A stretch of 64,000 nt of DNA from Ensifer adhaerens (GTDB lineage Bacteria > Pseudomonadota > Alphaproteobacteria > Rhizobiales > Rhizobiaceae): assembly GCF_001270265.1 (NCBI RefSeq), contig NZ_LGAP01000031.1, positions 1 to 64,000 of the forward strand, given 5' to 3'. Below the pieces are notes generated by a model that worked only from the letters and a program-made list of their open reading frames with translations, did no database searches and was not told the DNA's origin. Shown piece by piece: positions 27,254 through 36,228 of this stretch. Made by a program: the position numbers and the translations under genes. Every line of letters starts with the position of its first letter. The stretch's first letter is position 1.

Positions 27254-27711
27254 CAGGCGACAGCCTTTGCCGCTGCCGGCTCGACCCAGAGGCCGAAGCC
27301 GACGGCCAAGCGGTTCCAGCCATTGATGACGTTGATCATGAGCGTCAGCTTCACCTGTTCCTCCTCGGTGAAATGGTCCTGCAGAGCCTGACGGGCGCTT
27401 TCGTGGGTATGGCCCTCCGACAGGCGAGTCAGCGCCTCGGTCCAGCCTAGCGCGGCGCGCTCGCGTTCGGAATAGCAGGGGGCTTCCTGCCAGGCCGACA
27501 GCAGGTAGATGCGCTGCTCGGTCTCGCCCTTGGCGCGCGCTTCCTGCGTGTGCATGTTGATGCAGTTGGCGCAGGCGTTGATCTGCGAGGCACGGATCTT
27601 GACGAGTTCGATGAGATCAGGCTCCAGGCTGGCGGCGATGGTCATCGAGACGCTGGTCCAGCTCTTCATCAGTTGCGGGGCAGCGGCGAAAAGGTCGATC
27701 TTGGCAGTCAT
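27253..27711 (-). CDS. Carboxymuconolactone decarboxylase/AhpD-family protein
   Basis: A 152-residue all-helical protein with the peroxidase-like active site C47-A-N-C50-xxx-H54 in INACANCINMHTQEA. Members with CxxC are thiol peroxidases or disulfide reductases. It is the standard genetic partner of ECF41 sigma factors. Start ATG at 27711 with AGGAAACGG in front; a longer frame to 27849 would cover the promoter. Confidence 0.92.
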   Translation of the reverse strand: MTAKIDLFAAAPQLMKSWTSVSMTIAASLEPDLIELVKIRASQINACANCINMHTQEARAKGETEQRIYLLSAWQEAPCYSERERAALGWTEALTRLSEGHTHESARQALQDHFTEEEQVKLTLMINVINGWNRLAVGFGLWVEPAAAKAVA

Positions 27712-27744
27712 GGTTCCGTTTCCTTTCGTTGGTTCCGACATCAT

Positions 27745-27771
27745 GACGAGACAGAAATCTCCCCTGTGACA
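27745..27771 (-). promoter_or_regulatory. ECF41-type promoter
   Basis: On the minus strand TGTCACA (27771-27765) is followed by exactly 16 bases and CGTC (27748-27745). This is the published ECF41 target consensus TGTCACA-N16-CGTC. It lies 34 bases upstream of the CMD-family gene, so the operon should be driven by its own sigma factor. Confidence 0.88.
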
Positions 27772-27898
27772 TCGGGGCCAAATTTTTTTTACGGGGCGAG
27801 CCGGGCGCTGGCTCGCGCAGGTCGGTATCGGGTGGGCGGCCTGTCGCACATCAGGCCAGTCCAGCTTCTGACCCTAGAAGCGGGGCGTCCAAAACCTG

Positions 27899-28201
27899 TC
27901 AGCCGCCCAACACATGTCTCAGTACGCCGGCGGAGGCGATCGCGACGAGGACCGTGGGCAGGATGGGGAGCCTGGTCGCCGCCATGAGCGTGATGAACAG
28001 CGCCAGCAGATCCGCAGGCCGCCCGCTGACGAAATCCGGCGCGATCACCGTGATGAGAACGCAGCCCGGGGCACTTTCCATCACCGTGCGCAGCCGTGGG
28101 CTGAGCGTGCGGTTGCGCAGGAACAGATAGCCGCCGATACGCGTCAGATAGGTGACGGTTGCCATGAGGATGATGGCGGTAAGATAGAGCGGATCGATCA
28201 T
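27899..28201 (-). CDS. azlD: AzlD-family branched-chain amino-acid exporter subunit
   Basis: A 100-residue membrane protein with about four spans (IILMATVTYLTRIGGYLFLR; GRPADLLALFITLMAATRLP; ILPTVLVAIASAGVLRHVLG). It is the small subunit of the AzlCD exporter for branched-chain amino acids or analogues. The ATG overlaps the azlC stop by four bases (ATGA), so the two are translated together. Confidence 0.9.
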   Translation of the reverse strand: MIDPLYLTAIILMATVTYLTRIGGYLFLRNRTLSPRLRTVMESAPGCVLITVIAPDFVSGRPADLLALFITLMAATRLPILPTVLVAIASAGVLRHVLGG

Positions 28202-28938
28202 TGGTTTCGTGCCAGCAAGAAGGCGGAAAGCACGCCTGAGAGCGCACCGGCCGGAACATACCAGGCGCCGGGAATGACGATATGCACGGCGCCGGCCGCC
28301 ACGAGGCTGACAAGCCAGGGCAGAGCAGCATTGGGTCCTTTCCACATGCCGGCGAGCATGACGAGGAAAACCGCGGGGAAGGCCATATCGAAGCCATAAC
28401 GGGTGATGTCGCCGAGCAGCGGGCCGGCGAACGCGCCGATGGTGGTGAAGACGACCCAACTGACGTAAAGGCCGAACGCCACACCGAAGAAGTAACCGAG
28501 GCTCAGCTTCCCTCCGGCCTTTTTGGCGTCGGCGAGCGCCATCGCCCAGCTTTCGTCGCACATGAAGAACAGCGCCATCAGCGCCTTCCGGCGCGGCAGG
28601 TGCCGGAGGAGCGGAGCCAATGTCGCGCCCATCAGCAGGTGCCGGCTGTTGACGAGAAAGGTGATCGCCACGATCAGGAGAATGTGTGGCGGCGACGTCC
28701 ATAATTCCACCGCCGCGAATTCCGATCCACCGCCGAAATTGAGCCCGGTCATCAGAGGCACCTCAATGACGCTGAAGCCCTTCTCTGCCGCCTGGGCGCC
28801 CAACACCAGCGCGAAAGGCACGAAACCGAGCATGACGGGAACCGAATCTCTCAGCCCCCGCCAGCCCTCGGAGCCTCGGGCCAGCCATGGCCTTGTGTCG
28901 GCCGAACTAAAATCAGTCACCTCTAGAACCTCGTCCAT
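28198..28938 (-). CDS. azlC: AzlC-family branched-chain amino-acid exporter subunit
   Basis: A 246-residue inner-membrane protein of the AzlC family: VPVMLGFVPFALVLGAQAAE, GLNFGGGSEFAAVELW, FLVNSRHLLMGATLAPLL and ALFFMCDESWAMALADAKK are family landmarks. It forms the large subunit of the exporter with AzlD. Divergent from an Lrp/AsnC gene at 29093, the typical regulator for this transporter. Confidence 0.92.
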   Translation of the reverse strand: MDEVLEVTDFSSADTRPWLARGSEGWRGLRDSVPVMLGFVPFALVLGAQAAEKGFSVIEVPLMTGLNFGGGSEFAAVELWTSPPHILLIVAITFLVNSRHLLMGATLAPLLRHLPRRKALMALFFMCDESWAMALADAKKAGGKLSLGYFFGVAFGLYVSWVVFTTIGAFAGPLLGDITRYGFDMAFPAVFLVMLAGMWKGPNAALPWLVSLVAAGAVHIVIPGAWYVPAGALSGVLSAFLLARNQ

Positions 28939-29092
28939 CGAACGGAAATTTCCGGCGCCTACGCGTTTCGGCGGGCGTCGATCTCAAGGCCGGCAAGATA
29001 ATCCAGGCGAGGAAGGTTTTGGTTGCGTATTCGGTACCGATTGCCGATAATCTGGCATCCAATGCCAACAAATAGAAGCATGGCGGTGCGTT

Positions 29093-29557
29093 ATGCCAAT
29101 GAAGCTCGATATGATCGATCGCGCGATTCTGCGCATCCTGCAGCAGGAGGGAAAGATCCAGAATACGGATCTGGCGGCGCGTGTCGGATTGTCGCCGTCG
29201 CCGTGCCTGCGACGCGTCAAGATGCTGGAGGATGCCGGCTTCATTCATAAATACGTCGCCATCGTCGACGCGGCGAAACTCGACATGGGCTTCACGGTCT
29301 ATGCCCGGGTATGGCTGACCGGCCAGGACGAGGAGACGGTCGGCCCCTTCGTCGAGGCCGTCAGGAAACTGCCGCAGGTGGTTGGCTGTCACCTTATGGC
29401 GGGCGATTGCGATTTCCTGCTGAAAGTGATGGCGCCGGACCTTGAAGGCTACCGGCAATTCCAGATGGAGCATCTGGGCCGCATCAAAGGCGTTCGCAAC
29501 ATCAAATCGGAAATCCCGATGCAGAAGATCAAGGAATCGTGGGAGGTCCCCATCTGA
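29093..29557 (+). CDS. Lrp/AsnC-family regulator
   Basis: A 154-residue regulator: N-terminal HTH (DMIDRAILRILQQEGKIQNT; LAARVGLSPSPCLRRVKMLE) and a C-terminal RAM/AsnC ligand domain (VVGCHLMAGDCDFLLKVMAP). Two ATGs two codons apart (29093, 29099) are both possible starts. The divergent azlCD genes are the probable target, induced by a branched-chain amino acid. Confidence 0.92.
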   Translation: MPMKLDMIDRAILRILQQEGKIQNTDLAARVGLSPSPCLRRVKMLEDAGFIHKYVAIVDAAKLDMGFTVYARVWLTGQDEETVGPFVEAVRKLPQVVGCHLMAGDCDFLLKVMAPDLEGYRQFQMEHLGRIKGVRNIKSEIPMQKIKESWEVPI

Positions 29558-29597
29558 CCACGCCCTGGCTACCCGCGATCCACGCGGTCGGCGGAGC

Positions 29598-29861
29598 CTA
29601 TTCGGCGGCAGGTTGGCTGCGGCGTTCCAATATGGATTGAAACAGATCGGCCTGGCGCTCGGCGGCGAGGCGAATTTTCTTGAGCTGCCCGAGCATCGAG
29701 CCGAAGGCCGCAAGCGCGACGCCTACGCCGATGGCGGGCGATGCAGACTGCAGGGCAAGGATAATGCCGACCGAGCCGAAAGACGGCACGGTGACGCGCA
29801 GCGCGATCGCCAGCGATACGACGATGACCACCGCGCCGGCAATTTTCAGAAAAGTGTCCAT
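29598..29861 (-). CDS. Small membrane protein of unknown function
   Basis: An 87-residue protein with two hydrophobic segments (IAGAVVIVVSLAIALRVTVP; GIILALQSASPAIGVGVALA) and a charged, helical C-terminus (AAERQADLFQSILERRS). GAGGAA stands at proper distance before the ATG. The 541-codon minus frame that contains it is otherwise a shadow. No family recognised. Confidence 0.7.
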   Translation of the reverse strand: MDTFLKIAGAVVIVVSLAIALRVTVPSFGSVGIILALQSASPAIGVGVALAAFGSMLGQLKKIRLAAERQADLFQSILERRSQPAAE

Positions 29862-30035
29862 GGCAGTTCCTCCACTCGCATGCCGTGCAAGCTTTCTCGG
29901 TCTGCGCGTCTTGTCAAGGGAGCGTGCGGTCTCCCGGTGAGGGAGCGCGACAGGGGGCTTGCCGTTCTGGCCTGTCACACCCCTGTAAAACATCGGCTCT
30001 AAGGCTCGGCGCCATCTTGAACCGAGGATATGCCG

Positions 30036-31016
30036 ATGAAATCGTTTGTTTCCGTCGTTGCCGGTGCGCTTGTCGCCTCGCTGCTTTCCACCGCCGCCTT
30101 TGCCGAGAGCCTGGTGCTCTATACGAGCCAGCCGAACGAGGATGCGCAGGCGACGGTCGATGCCTTCAAGGCGGCCAATCCCGGCGTGGAAGTCGAATGG
30201 GTGCGCGAGGGCACGACCAAGATCATGGCCAAGCTGATGGCCGAGATCGAGGCCGGCAACCCGGTTGCCGACGTGCTTCTGATCGCCGACACGGTGACGA
30301 TGCAGCGCCTGAAGGAAGCAGGCCAACTGCTTGCCTACAAGTCGCCGGAAGCGGCGCACTACGACGCCTCCCTCTATGATGCGGACGGCGCCTATTATTC
30401 CACCAAGATGATCACCACCGGCATCATCTACAACACCTCGGCTTCGACCAAGCCGGCTGGCTGGCAGGATTTGACCAAAGCTGACGCCAAGGGCCTGGTG
30501 ACGATGCCGAGCCCGCTGACCTCGGGTGCGGCCCTGATCCACGCACAGACGCTTACCGGCATCGACGGCCTCGGCTGGGATTATTACAAGGCGCTCGCCG
30601 AAAACGGCGCGACGGCTGCCGGCGGCAATGGCGGCGTGCTGAAGGCTGTTGCCACCGGCGAGAAGGCCTATGGCATGATCGTCGACTTCATGGCGATCCG
30701 CGAAAAGGCCAAGGGCGCACCGGTCGAGTTCGTCTTCCCGGCGGAAGGCGTGTCCGCCGTCACCGAGCCGGTCGGCATCCTGAAGACCGCCAAGAATGCC
30801 GAGGCCGCCAAGAAGTTCGTCGACTTCCTGATCTCCGAAGAGGGACAGAAGACCGCTGTGAAGATGGGCTACATCCCGGCACGCAACGGCGTGGCGCTGC
30901 CTGAAGGTTACCCGGCGCGCGAGACGATCAAGGTTCTGCCGATCGACGCAGTGGCGGCCGTGAAGAATTCCGACGCCGACCTCAAGACCTTCTCCGGCAT
31001 CTTCGGCACGAACTGA
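30036..31016 (+). CDS. Iron(III)-type ABC transporter substrate-binding protein
   Basis: A protein of about 326 residues from the FbpA/AfuA/SfuA cluster: signal peptide ending AAFAES, then LVLYTSQPNEDAQATVDAFK, IAGNP-type loop (EIEAGNPVADVLLIAD), DGAYYSTKMITTGIIYNTSA and a C-terminal YIPARNGVALP. Tyrosines typical of ferric binders are present (YY near 112), but phosphonate or other ligands are possible. GAGG is eight bases before the ATG at 30036 and too near the one at 30030. First gene of a three-gene operon. Confidence 0.88.
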   Translation: MKSFVSVVAGALVASLLSTAAFAESLVLYTSQPNEDAQATVDAFKAANPGVEVEWVREGTTKIMAKLMAEIEAGNPVADVLLIADTVTMQRLKEAGQLLAYKSPEAAHYDASLYDADGAYYSTKMITTGIIYNTSASTKPAGWQDLTKADAKGLVTMPSPLTSGAALIHAQTLTGIDGLGWDYYKALAENGATAAGGNGGVLKAVATGEKAYGMIVDFMAIREKAKGAPVEFVFPAEGVSAVTEPVGILKTAKNAEAAKKFVDFLISEEGQKTAVKMGYIPARNGVALPEGYPARETIKVLPIDAVAAVKNSDADLKTFSGIFGTN

Positions 31017-31024
31017 TCGCCTGA

Positions 31025-32827
31025 ATGTCCGAACAGGGTGAAACCATGCGCAGCCGGCACCGCTGGCTGCGCTTTGCCATTGCGGGGGCAGGGCGTCAAA
31101 GCCGATTGGGGGCAAACCATCGAAGGTCGGGCCGAATGCGGCCGGGCGCTTCGCCCGCCGGCGAGCCGCGCTGGCTCGTGCCCTTCGTGCTCGCCTGCCT
31201 TTTCCTGCTCTGCGCGCTGCCACTTATCAGCCTCGCCAAAGCCGGCTTTGCGGGCCTGGTCAGTGGCAATTCCATCGGCGTGCTGACCGAGCCCGCGACC
31301 TATGCCGCGATCCGTAATACGCTGGTGACGGCGACCGGCGGCATGCTGATTTCGCTGGTGATCGGCGCGCTCTTTGCCTTTGCCGTGGCGCTCACCGATA
31401 TCAGGGGCAAGCTGACCTTAAGCTTCGCCTTCATGCTGCCGATGATGATCCCGCCGCAGGTGACCGCACTTGCCTGGGTGGAAATGACCGGGCCGGCAAG
31501 CCCCCTTCTGAAGACGCTGGGCATTGCGCCGCCGCTCGGCAGCCCGCAGCCGCTCTATTCGCTCTTTGGCATTTCACTGCTTCTCGGCGTGCAGCACGCG
31601 CCGCTGGTCTTCCTGGCGCTGAAGGCGGGGCTGGCAGCCTCGCCGCGCGACGGGGTGGAGGCAGCACGGCTTTCCGGCGCTTCGCCGTTTCGCGTCTTCC
31701 TCGATATCGTAGCACCACTGGCCGCACCCGGGCTGATTGCCGGGGCGGCGATCGCCTTCGTCTCCGGCGTCGGCAATTTCGGCATTCCGGCGATCCTCGG
31801 CATTCCCGCGGGGATTTCGGTGCTGCCGACGCTGATCTATACGCGGCTCGCAAGCTTCGGCTCGGGCACCTTCGGCGAGATCGCGCTCATCTCCAGCCTG
31901 ATTGCTGCGATCGCTGCGGCCGGGTTGATCCTGCAGCAGCGGGCGCTGGCGGGCAGGGACTACCGCATCATCGGCCTTTCCGGGGCCAATGCCGCCTTTT
32001 CGCTCGGGCGGTTTCGTGTGTTTGTCGAGTTGGGCTTGGCGGCAATCCTCTTCCTGGTGCTGGTGGCGCCGCTCGCCGCACTGATCGCCAGTTCGCTGGT
32101 GCCGGCCTATGGCGTGCCGCTTAACTGGCAGACGGTGTCGCTTCGCGCTTATGAAGAAATCCTCTTTCGCCAGACGATGACGCTGAGCGCCTTTACCAAT
32201 TCGCTGTTCCTCGCCAGTTCGGCGGCACTCGGGCTGCTCGTCGTTGCCGTGCCGGCCGCCTATCTCATGAACCGGCGCAAGGGTGTGCTTTCAAGCACGC
32301 TCGGCATCCTGATCGAGATCCCCTATGCGCTGCCCGGCATCGTGCTGGCGGTCGCCTTTATCCTCACCTTCGCAGCACCGCTGCCGATCCTCAACGTCTC
32401 GCTCTACGGCACCATCTGGATCATCCTGATCGCCTATTTCTCCTCGTTCCTTGCCGTCAGCCTGAAGCCGGTGATGAGCGCCTTCCTGCAGATGGACCCG
32501 TCGCTGGAGGAGGCAGCAAGGCTCTCGGGCGCCGGCTTCTTCAGGCGCATGCGCGACGTCATCCTGCCGCTGGTGGCGCCGGCGGCGGGCGCCTCGATCA
32601 TCCTCGTCTTTCTGATTGCCGCCAACGAGCTGACGGTCTCGGCGCTCTTGTGGTCGGCGGGCACGCAGACGCTGGGGGTGGCGATCTTCAATCTCGACGA
32701 CAGCGGCTCTTCCGATCTGGCCTCGGCGCTGTCGGTGCTGGTCGTCATCCTGGTGATGGCGCTGATGGGGGCGCTGGAAACCCTTGTAAACTATCTTCCG
32801 GAAGGCGTGCTGCCGTGGCGCAATTGA
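31025..32827 (+). CDS. Iron(III)-type ABC transporter permease, double domain
   Basis: About 600 residues with two homologous permease halves (FbpB/SfuB/ThiP type), roughly twelve membrane spans. Both EAA loops are visible: EAARLSGASPFRVFLDIVAP in the first half and EEAARLSGAGFFRRMRDVIL in the second. The N-terminus before WLVPFVLACLFLLCAL is uncertain; starts at 31025 or 31136 are possible. The end overlaps the ATPase gene by 13 bases. Confidence 0.9.
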   Translation: MSEQGETMRSRHRWLRFAIAGAGRQSRLGANHRRSGRMRPGASPAGEPRWLVPFVLACLFLLCALPLISLAKAGFAGLVSGNSIGVLTEPATYAAIRNTLVTATGGMLISLVIGALFAFAVALTDIRGKLTLSFAFMLPMMIPPQVTALAWVEMTGPASPLLKTLGIAPPLGSPQPLYSLFGISLLLGVQHAPLVFLALKAGLAASPRDGVEAARLSGASPFRVFLDIVAPLAAPGLIAGAAIAFVSGVGNFGIPAILGIPAGISVLPTLIYTRLASFGSGTFGEIALISSLIAAIAAAGLILQQRALAGRDYRIIGLSGANAAFSLGRFRVFVELGLAAILFLVLVAPLAALIASSLVPAYGVPLNWQTVSLRAYEEILFRQTMTLSAFTNSLFLASSAALGLLVVAVPAAYLMNRRKGVLSSTLGILIEIPYALPGIVLAVAFILTFAAPLPILNVSLYGTIWIILIAYFSSFLAVSLKPVMSAFLQMDPSLEEAARLSGAGFFRRMRDVILPLVAPAAGASIILVFLIAANELTVSALLWSAGTQTLGVAIFNLDDSGSSDLASALSVLVVILVMALMGALETLVNYLPEGVLPWRN

Positions 32828-33855
32828 TCCTCAATCACCTGACCAAGGATTTCGGTGGCGGCCGTCCGGCCGTCTCCGACGTGTCGCTGACGGTGCGTGA
32901 AGGCGGCTTTCTGGCGCTGCTCGGCCCATCCGGCTGCGGCAAGACCACGGTGCTGCGCATGATCGCCGGCTTCGAGCAGCCGACTGACGGCTCGATCAAC
33001 TATGGCGAGCGCCGGCTATCGGATGCCTCGCGGGCGCTGCCGCCGGAAAAGCGCAACATGGCGATGGTGTTCCAGTCCTACGCGCTCTGGCCGCATATGA
33101 CGGTGGCGGAAAATGTCGGCTATCCCCTCAAGGTGCGCGGCATTTCCGGCGAGACTTGGCGCAGGCGGGTGGGCGAGGCGTTGGCGCTGGTCAAGCTCAC
33201 CGATTACGCCGAGCGCCGGCCGGCAGCCCTTTCCGGCGGGCAGCGGCAGCGGGTGGCGCTGGCGCGCTGCCTGGTGACGTCGCCCGACGTGGTGCTGCTC
33301 GACGAGCCGCTCGCCAATCTCGACCAGCATCTGCGCAAGTCGATGGAGGAGACGTTCCGCATCTTCCATGAGCGCTCGGGCGCAACGATGGTCTATGTGA
33401 CGCACGACCAGTCGGAAGCGATGGCGCTGGCGACCGATGTCGCTGTCATGTCGGAGGGCCGGCTGGTGCAGCTGGCGCCGCCGGCCGAAATCTACGCCCG
33501 GCCGGAAGGCACGGTTGTCGGCGGGCTGATCGGCCGCGGCTCGATCCTGCGCCTGGCGCTGCCGGAGGGGGCGCCGAGGGCGCTGGAGTGGCCGATGCTT
33601 CGGGCCGCGCTTGATGGAGCGGTCAAGGCGGGCGCAGGCGAAGCGCCGGTGCACGAAGTGCTGGTACGGCCGGAGCATGTGAGTCTCGACGGTGAGGGAA
33701 TTGCGCTTCGCGTGGCCTCCTGCACTTTCGAGGGCGAACGCTTCGCGCTCACGCTTTCGCTGCCCGATGGTCAGACGCTGAAAGCCTATGTTGAGAGGGC
33801 GGTGACGCCGGGCGAAACGGCGCACTTCGTCATCAACCGGGGCTGGCGGCTTTAA
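32815..33855 (+). CDS. Iron(III)-type ABC transporter ATP-binding protein
   Basis: A 346-residue ATPase: Walker A GPSGCGKTT (37-45), Q-loop VFQSYALWPHM, signature LSGGQRQR, Walker B VVLLDEPLANLD, H-loop VYVTHDQSEAM, then a C-terminal TOBE-type domain. It belongs to the FbpC/PotA/MalK class. The GTG at 32815 overlaps the permease end; the longer frame from 32650 runs inside the permease gene. It completes the transporter. Confidence 0.93.
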   Translation: MAQLILNHLTKDFGGGRPAVSDVSLTVREGGFLALLGPSGCGKTTVLRMIAGFEQPTDGSINYGERRLSDASRALPPEKRNMAMVFQSYALWPHMTVAENVGYPLKVRGISGETWRRRVGEALALVKLTDYAERRPAALSGGQRQRVALARCLVTSPDVVLLDEPLANLDQHLRKSMEETFRIFHERSGATMVYVTHDQSEAMALATDVAVMSEGRLVQLAPPAEIYARPEGTVVGGLIGRGSILRLALPEGAPRALEWPMLRAALDGAVKAGAGEAPVHEVLVRPEHVSLDGEGIALRVASCTFEGERFALTLSLPDGQTLKAYVERAVTPGETAHFVINRGWRL

Positions 33856-33901
33856 GGGCGCTCGCCTTGGAAACGCCGTTGCGCGGTGCTATATCCAATG
33901 C

Positions 33902-34210
33902 ATGGCTAAGAGTGTCAGGAATACAACGGGCAAAGTCAGTATCGGCAGAGATGCCGCGACGGGGCGCTTTGTTGTTACGAAGAAGGCTGGCTTGTCCGGC
34001 ACCGTGCTGAGCCAGGGAAGGGGTGCCGCTTCGGAGAACCCCGAGAGCTTGTCGCCACCAGTTGCTGATCTGCGGCCGCAAACGGTTGTCGTGAAGCAGG
34101 GGCAACGGCCTGCGGCAGTCAGTGGCGATGAAACCTATGACATCTCGGTGAAGGCGGCCGAAGACGTTTTCGCCCGCTTTGATTGGACACTCGCCGAACT
34201 CGCCAAATGA
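33902..34210 (+). CDS. Hypothetical protein, possible antitoxin-like
   Basis: A 102-residue soluble protein, basic at the start (MAKSVRNTTGKVSIGRDAAT, then GRFVVTKKAGLSG) with a predicted helical end (DISVKAAEDVFARFDWTLAE). No family recognised; the GRDAATGRFVV stretch recurs in small rhizobial proteins of unknown function. Its stop overlaps an ATG that opens a 26-codon frame, next to a BrnA-like remnant, so the region may be a decayed toxin-antitoxin locus. Confidence 0.5.
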   Translation: MAKSVRNTTGKVSIGRDAATGRFVVTKKAGLSGTVLSQGRGAASENPESLSPPVADLRPQTVVVKQGQRPAAVSGDETYDISVKAAEDVFARFDWTLAELAK

Positions 34211-34310
34211 AGCCAATTGATCGCATCGAAGGCAAACCACCAACTTCCCAGGAAGCGTTCCATAAGCTCACGTTGAGCCCGCAGTAACTCCTTCGTCTGC
34301 CATCCCCCAT

Positions 34311-34460
34311 GATCCGAAACAAAAGCGCCGCGGCCGCACTTCAACTGGGAAGACGGCGGTGAAGATACGGCTCTATCGCGATGTCCTGGATGCGTTGAAA
34401 GCGAAGGGCGATGGATGGCAGACCGAAGCGAACTCCATCCTGCGAAAAGGTCTCAGATTT
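34311..34460 (+). pseudogene. BrnA-type antitoxin remnant
   Basis: The frame reads QKRRGRTSTGKTAVKIRLYR, DVLDALKAKGDGWQTEANSI, LRKGL, the C-terminal ribbon-helix-helix part of BrnA antitoxins (RLxxDVLxxLKAxGxGWQTRxNxxLR). The N-terminal part is missing or in another frame, and translation runs on past the expected end into unrelated residues at 34463. No BrnT toxin gene is present. Just behind it the bases CGGGGGGTACAA and CGGGGGTACAA form a short direct repeat, suggesting an insertion or deletion scar. Confidence 0.65.
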
Positions 34461-34614
34461 TCGGGGGGTACAAGAATAATATCGGGGGTACAAAATTCCG
34501 CCCGGGTCTTCGCTGAACCAAAATTGGATTTTCCGTTAAAAGGCCACCGATCGCATTGAGGAAATGTCGACTATCTACCCCCTATTCAGCGTTGTACCTG
34601 AATGGAGTGGGCAA

Positions 34615-35130
34615 ATGGCAGATGTAAAAAAAATCCTGAATTCTAATATCGAAAACCTCCAGCCTACATGGGTGATTACGGCCGTGTGCCTAGTCATCGT
34701 GTCGCTATTCGCGTGGCTGTTGGCGGAATGGTTCTACGGCATTTTTGGCACCACCACCCCTTACGTTCTGACGTTGGTTCCGGGGTTAATTTTTGCCTGG
34801 CTTTACGGCATCAAATCGAAAGATCAGCGAACAATCATCAAGTCCGTATTCGACACCTCGTGGAACATCTGGACTTTGATCGGCGCCGCGTTTTTGTTCC
34901 ATGCCGCCGCGAGCATCAAGAATCCTTTCGATGTGGAAAATATTGGCAATGATCTTTCCGGAGCGCTTCATGGTAGCAACCCTGCGCTGCTGAGTTTCGT
35001 TTTTGCTTGGGTGTATCCCACGGCTGTTGGCCGCGTGTTCATCCCTCTTTGCGACATTGTTTTGAAGCTGCGCGAGGCAAAGAAGCCTGCATCGGAGGAC
35101 GCGGCTACTAGCGAAACGCTACCAGCCTAA
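34615..35130 (+). CDS. Membrane protein of unknown function
   Basis: A 171-residue protein with about four membrane spans (WVITAVCLVIVSLFAWLLAE; TTTPYVLTLVPGLIFAWLYG; IWTLIGAAFLFHAAASIKNP; LLSFVFAWVYPTAVGRVFIP) and a charged C-terminus. Arrangement resembles MotA/ExbB-like or superinfection-type small membrane proteins only vaguely; no family assigned. GGAGTGGG precedes the ATG at 34615; an ATG at 34564 lies directly on GAGGAA. Base composition is more AT-rich than nearby genes, so it may be acquired. Confidence 0.6.
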   Translation: MADVKKILNSNIENLQPTWVITAVCLVIVSLFAWLLAEWFYGIFGTTTPYVLTLVPGLIFAWLYGIKSKDQRTIIKSVFDTSWNIWTLIGAAFLFHAAASIKNPFDVENIGNDLSGALHGSNPALLSFVFAWVYPTAVGRVFIPLCDIVLKLREAKKPASEDAATSETLPA

Positions 35131-35335
35131 GGTCGCGATCTCTGCACCAGTTCGGCAACATCTCAAGCAAACCATGGTCGCGGGCGTAGATTTCAAGACT
35201 GAATTTGCGCCCGTGGTGATACCGGGAAAGCGACCACAGATTACTCCAACGCTGATAGTTCGGCGCAAGGGCCGCTGTTGCCTGGCCGGCGGCAAGGAGG
35301 AGGGCGAGGCTGCAGAGGATCGAGCGTGCGGACAT
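35108..35335 (-). CDS. Small secreted protein of unknown function
   Basis: A 75-residue protein with a clear signal peptide (ILCSLALLLAAGQATAA) and a basic mature part (YQRWSNLWSLSRYHHGRKFS, then MLPNWCRDRDLRL). AGGAG lies eight bases before the ATG. The 3' end overlaps that of the convergent membrane-protein gene by 23 bases. Confidence 0.55.
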   Translation of the reverse strand: MSARSILCSLALLLAAGQATAALAPNYQRWSNLWSLSRYHHGRKFSLEIYARDHGLLEMLPNWCRDRDLRLVAFR

Positions 35336-35546
35336 GGCGGGCTCCTGTTTGAAGCAGCCAAGCGCGGCTGGTGACGGCTTTCAACCACGTCTCTGCGAAA
35401 CGCGCATTGAGGGGTGGTTCGCGAAAATTCGAGCACGGCGAAATGAACCATTGAGTTAAATAAAACCAGTTGCTATAAACAACTGGTGTTCCGCTTAGAT
35501 GCGGTTGGGGAGACGAGGCGGCTGGCCTCAGCGACAGGAGGAAGCG

Positions 35547-36155
35547 ATGAAACTCTATCAGGGCATGGGACCGAATTCGTACCGGGTGCGCATATTCATG
35601 GCGGAGAAGGGCATCGAAATACCGATGGTCGACGTCGATTTCGCCAAGGCGGAGCACAGGGCGCCGGCGTTCCTGGCGCTCAACTCGCTTGGCCAGATCC
35701 CGGTGCTGGAGCTGGATGATGGCACCATCATCACCGAGAGCGTCGCTATCTGCCGCTATCTCGAGGAGACGCAGCGCGAGCCGCAGCTTTTCGGCAGCGA
35801 CGCCGTCAGCCGCGCCAAGGTGGAGATGTGGAACCGGCGCGCCGAACTGGTGATCTTCGGCACGATCGGCAATGTCGCGCTGCATTCCGATGCCTTCTTT
35901 AGGGAGAGGCTGACGCAATTTCCGGCCTTTGCAGAGACCGAGCGGCAGGCGGTGCCGAAGAAATGGGCCTGGCTCGACCGGGAGCTTGCTGACGGACGGC
36001 CGTTCCTTGCCGGCGAGGAATTCTCGATCGCCGATATCACCGCCGGCGTCTGCGCCTGGCTCGGCGACGTCTTCGGCATGGAAGTGCCTGATGATCTCGC
36101 CCATGTCCAGCGCTGGCTGGAGCGGGTGCGGGCGCGGTCGAGTTTTGAGGCTTAG
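35547..36155 (+). CDS. Glutathione S-transferase family protein
   Basis: A 202-residue GST: MKLYQGMGPNSYRVRIFMAE, LNSLGQIPVLELDDGTIITE with cis-Pro and ES motif (ITESVAICRYLEE), and the C-terminal FSIADITAGVCAWLGDVFGM. AGGAGG is at good distance from the ATG at 35547. Plant-type/bacterial beta-like GST; substrate unknown. Confidence 0.9.
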   Translation: MKLYQGMGPNSYRVRIFMAEKGIEIPMVDVDFAKAEHRAPAFLALNSLGQIPVLELDDGTIITESVAICRYLEETQREPQLFGSDAVSRAKVEMWNRRAELVIFGTIGNVALHSDAFFRERLTQFPAFAETERQAVPKKWAWLDRELADGRPFLAGEEFSIADITAGVCAWLGDVFGMEVPDDLAHVQRWLERVRARSSFEA

Positions 36156-36228
36156 GTAGGAGATTGGCGTTAGGAGGCGGAGCCGCCACCGTAGGCACCG
36201 CGATCGCTTGCGGCAACCCATGCAATCC

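Noticed and set aside
29598-31223. A 541-codon minus-strand frame
   Set aside because: Most is antisense to the ABC transporter genes. Only its last 87 codons, with their own ribosome site, are accepted.
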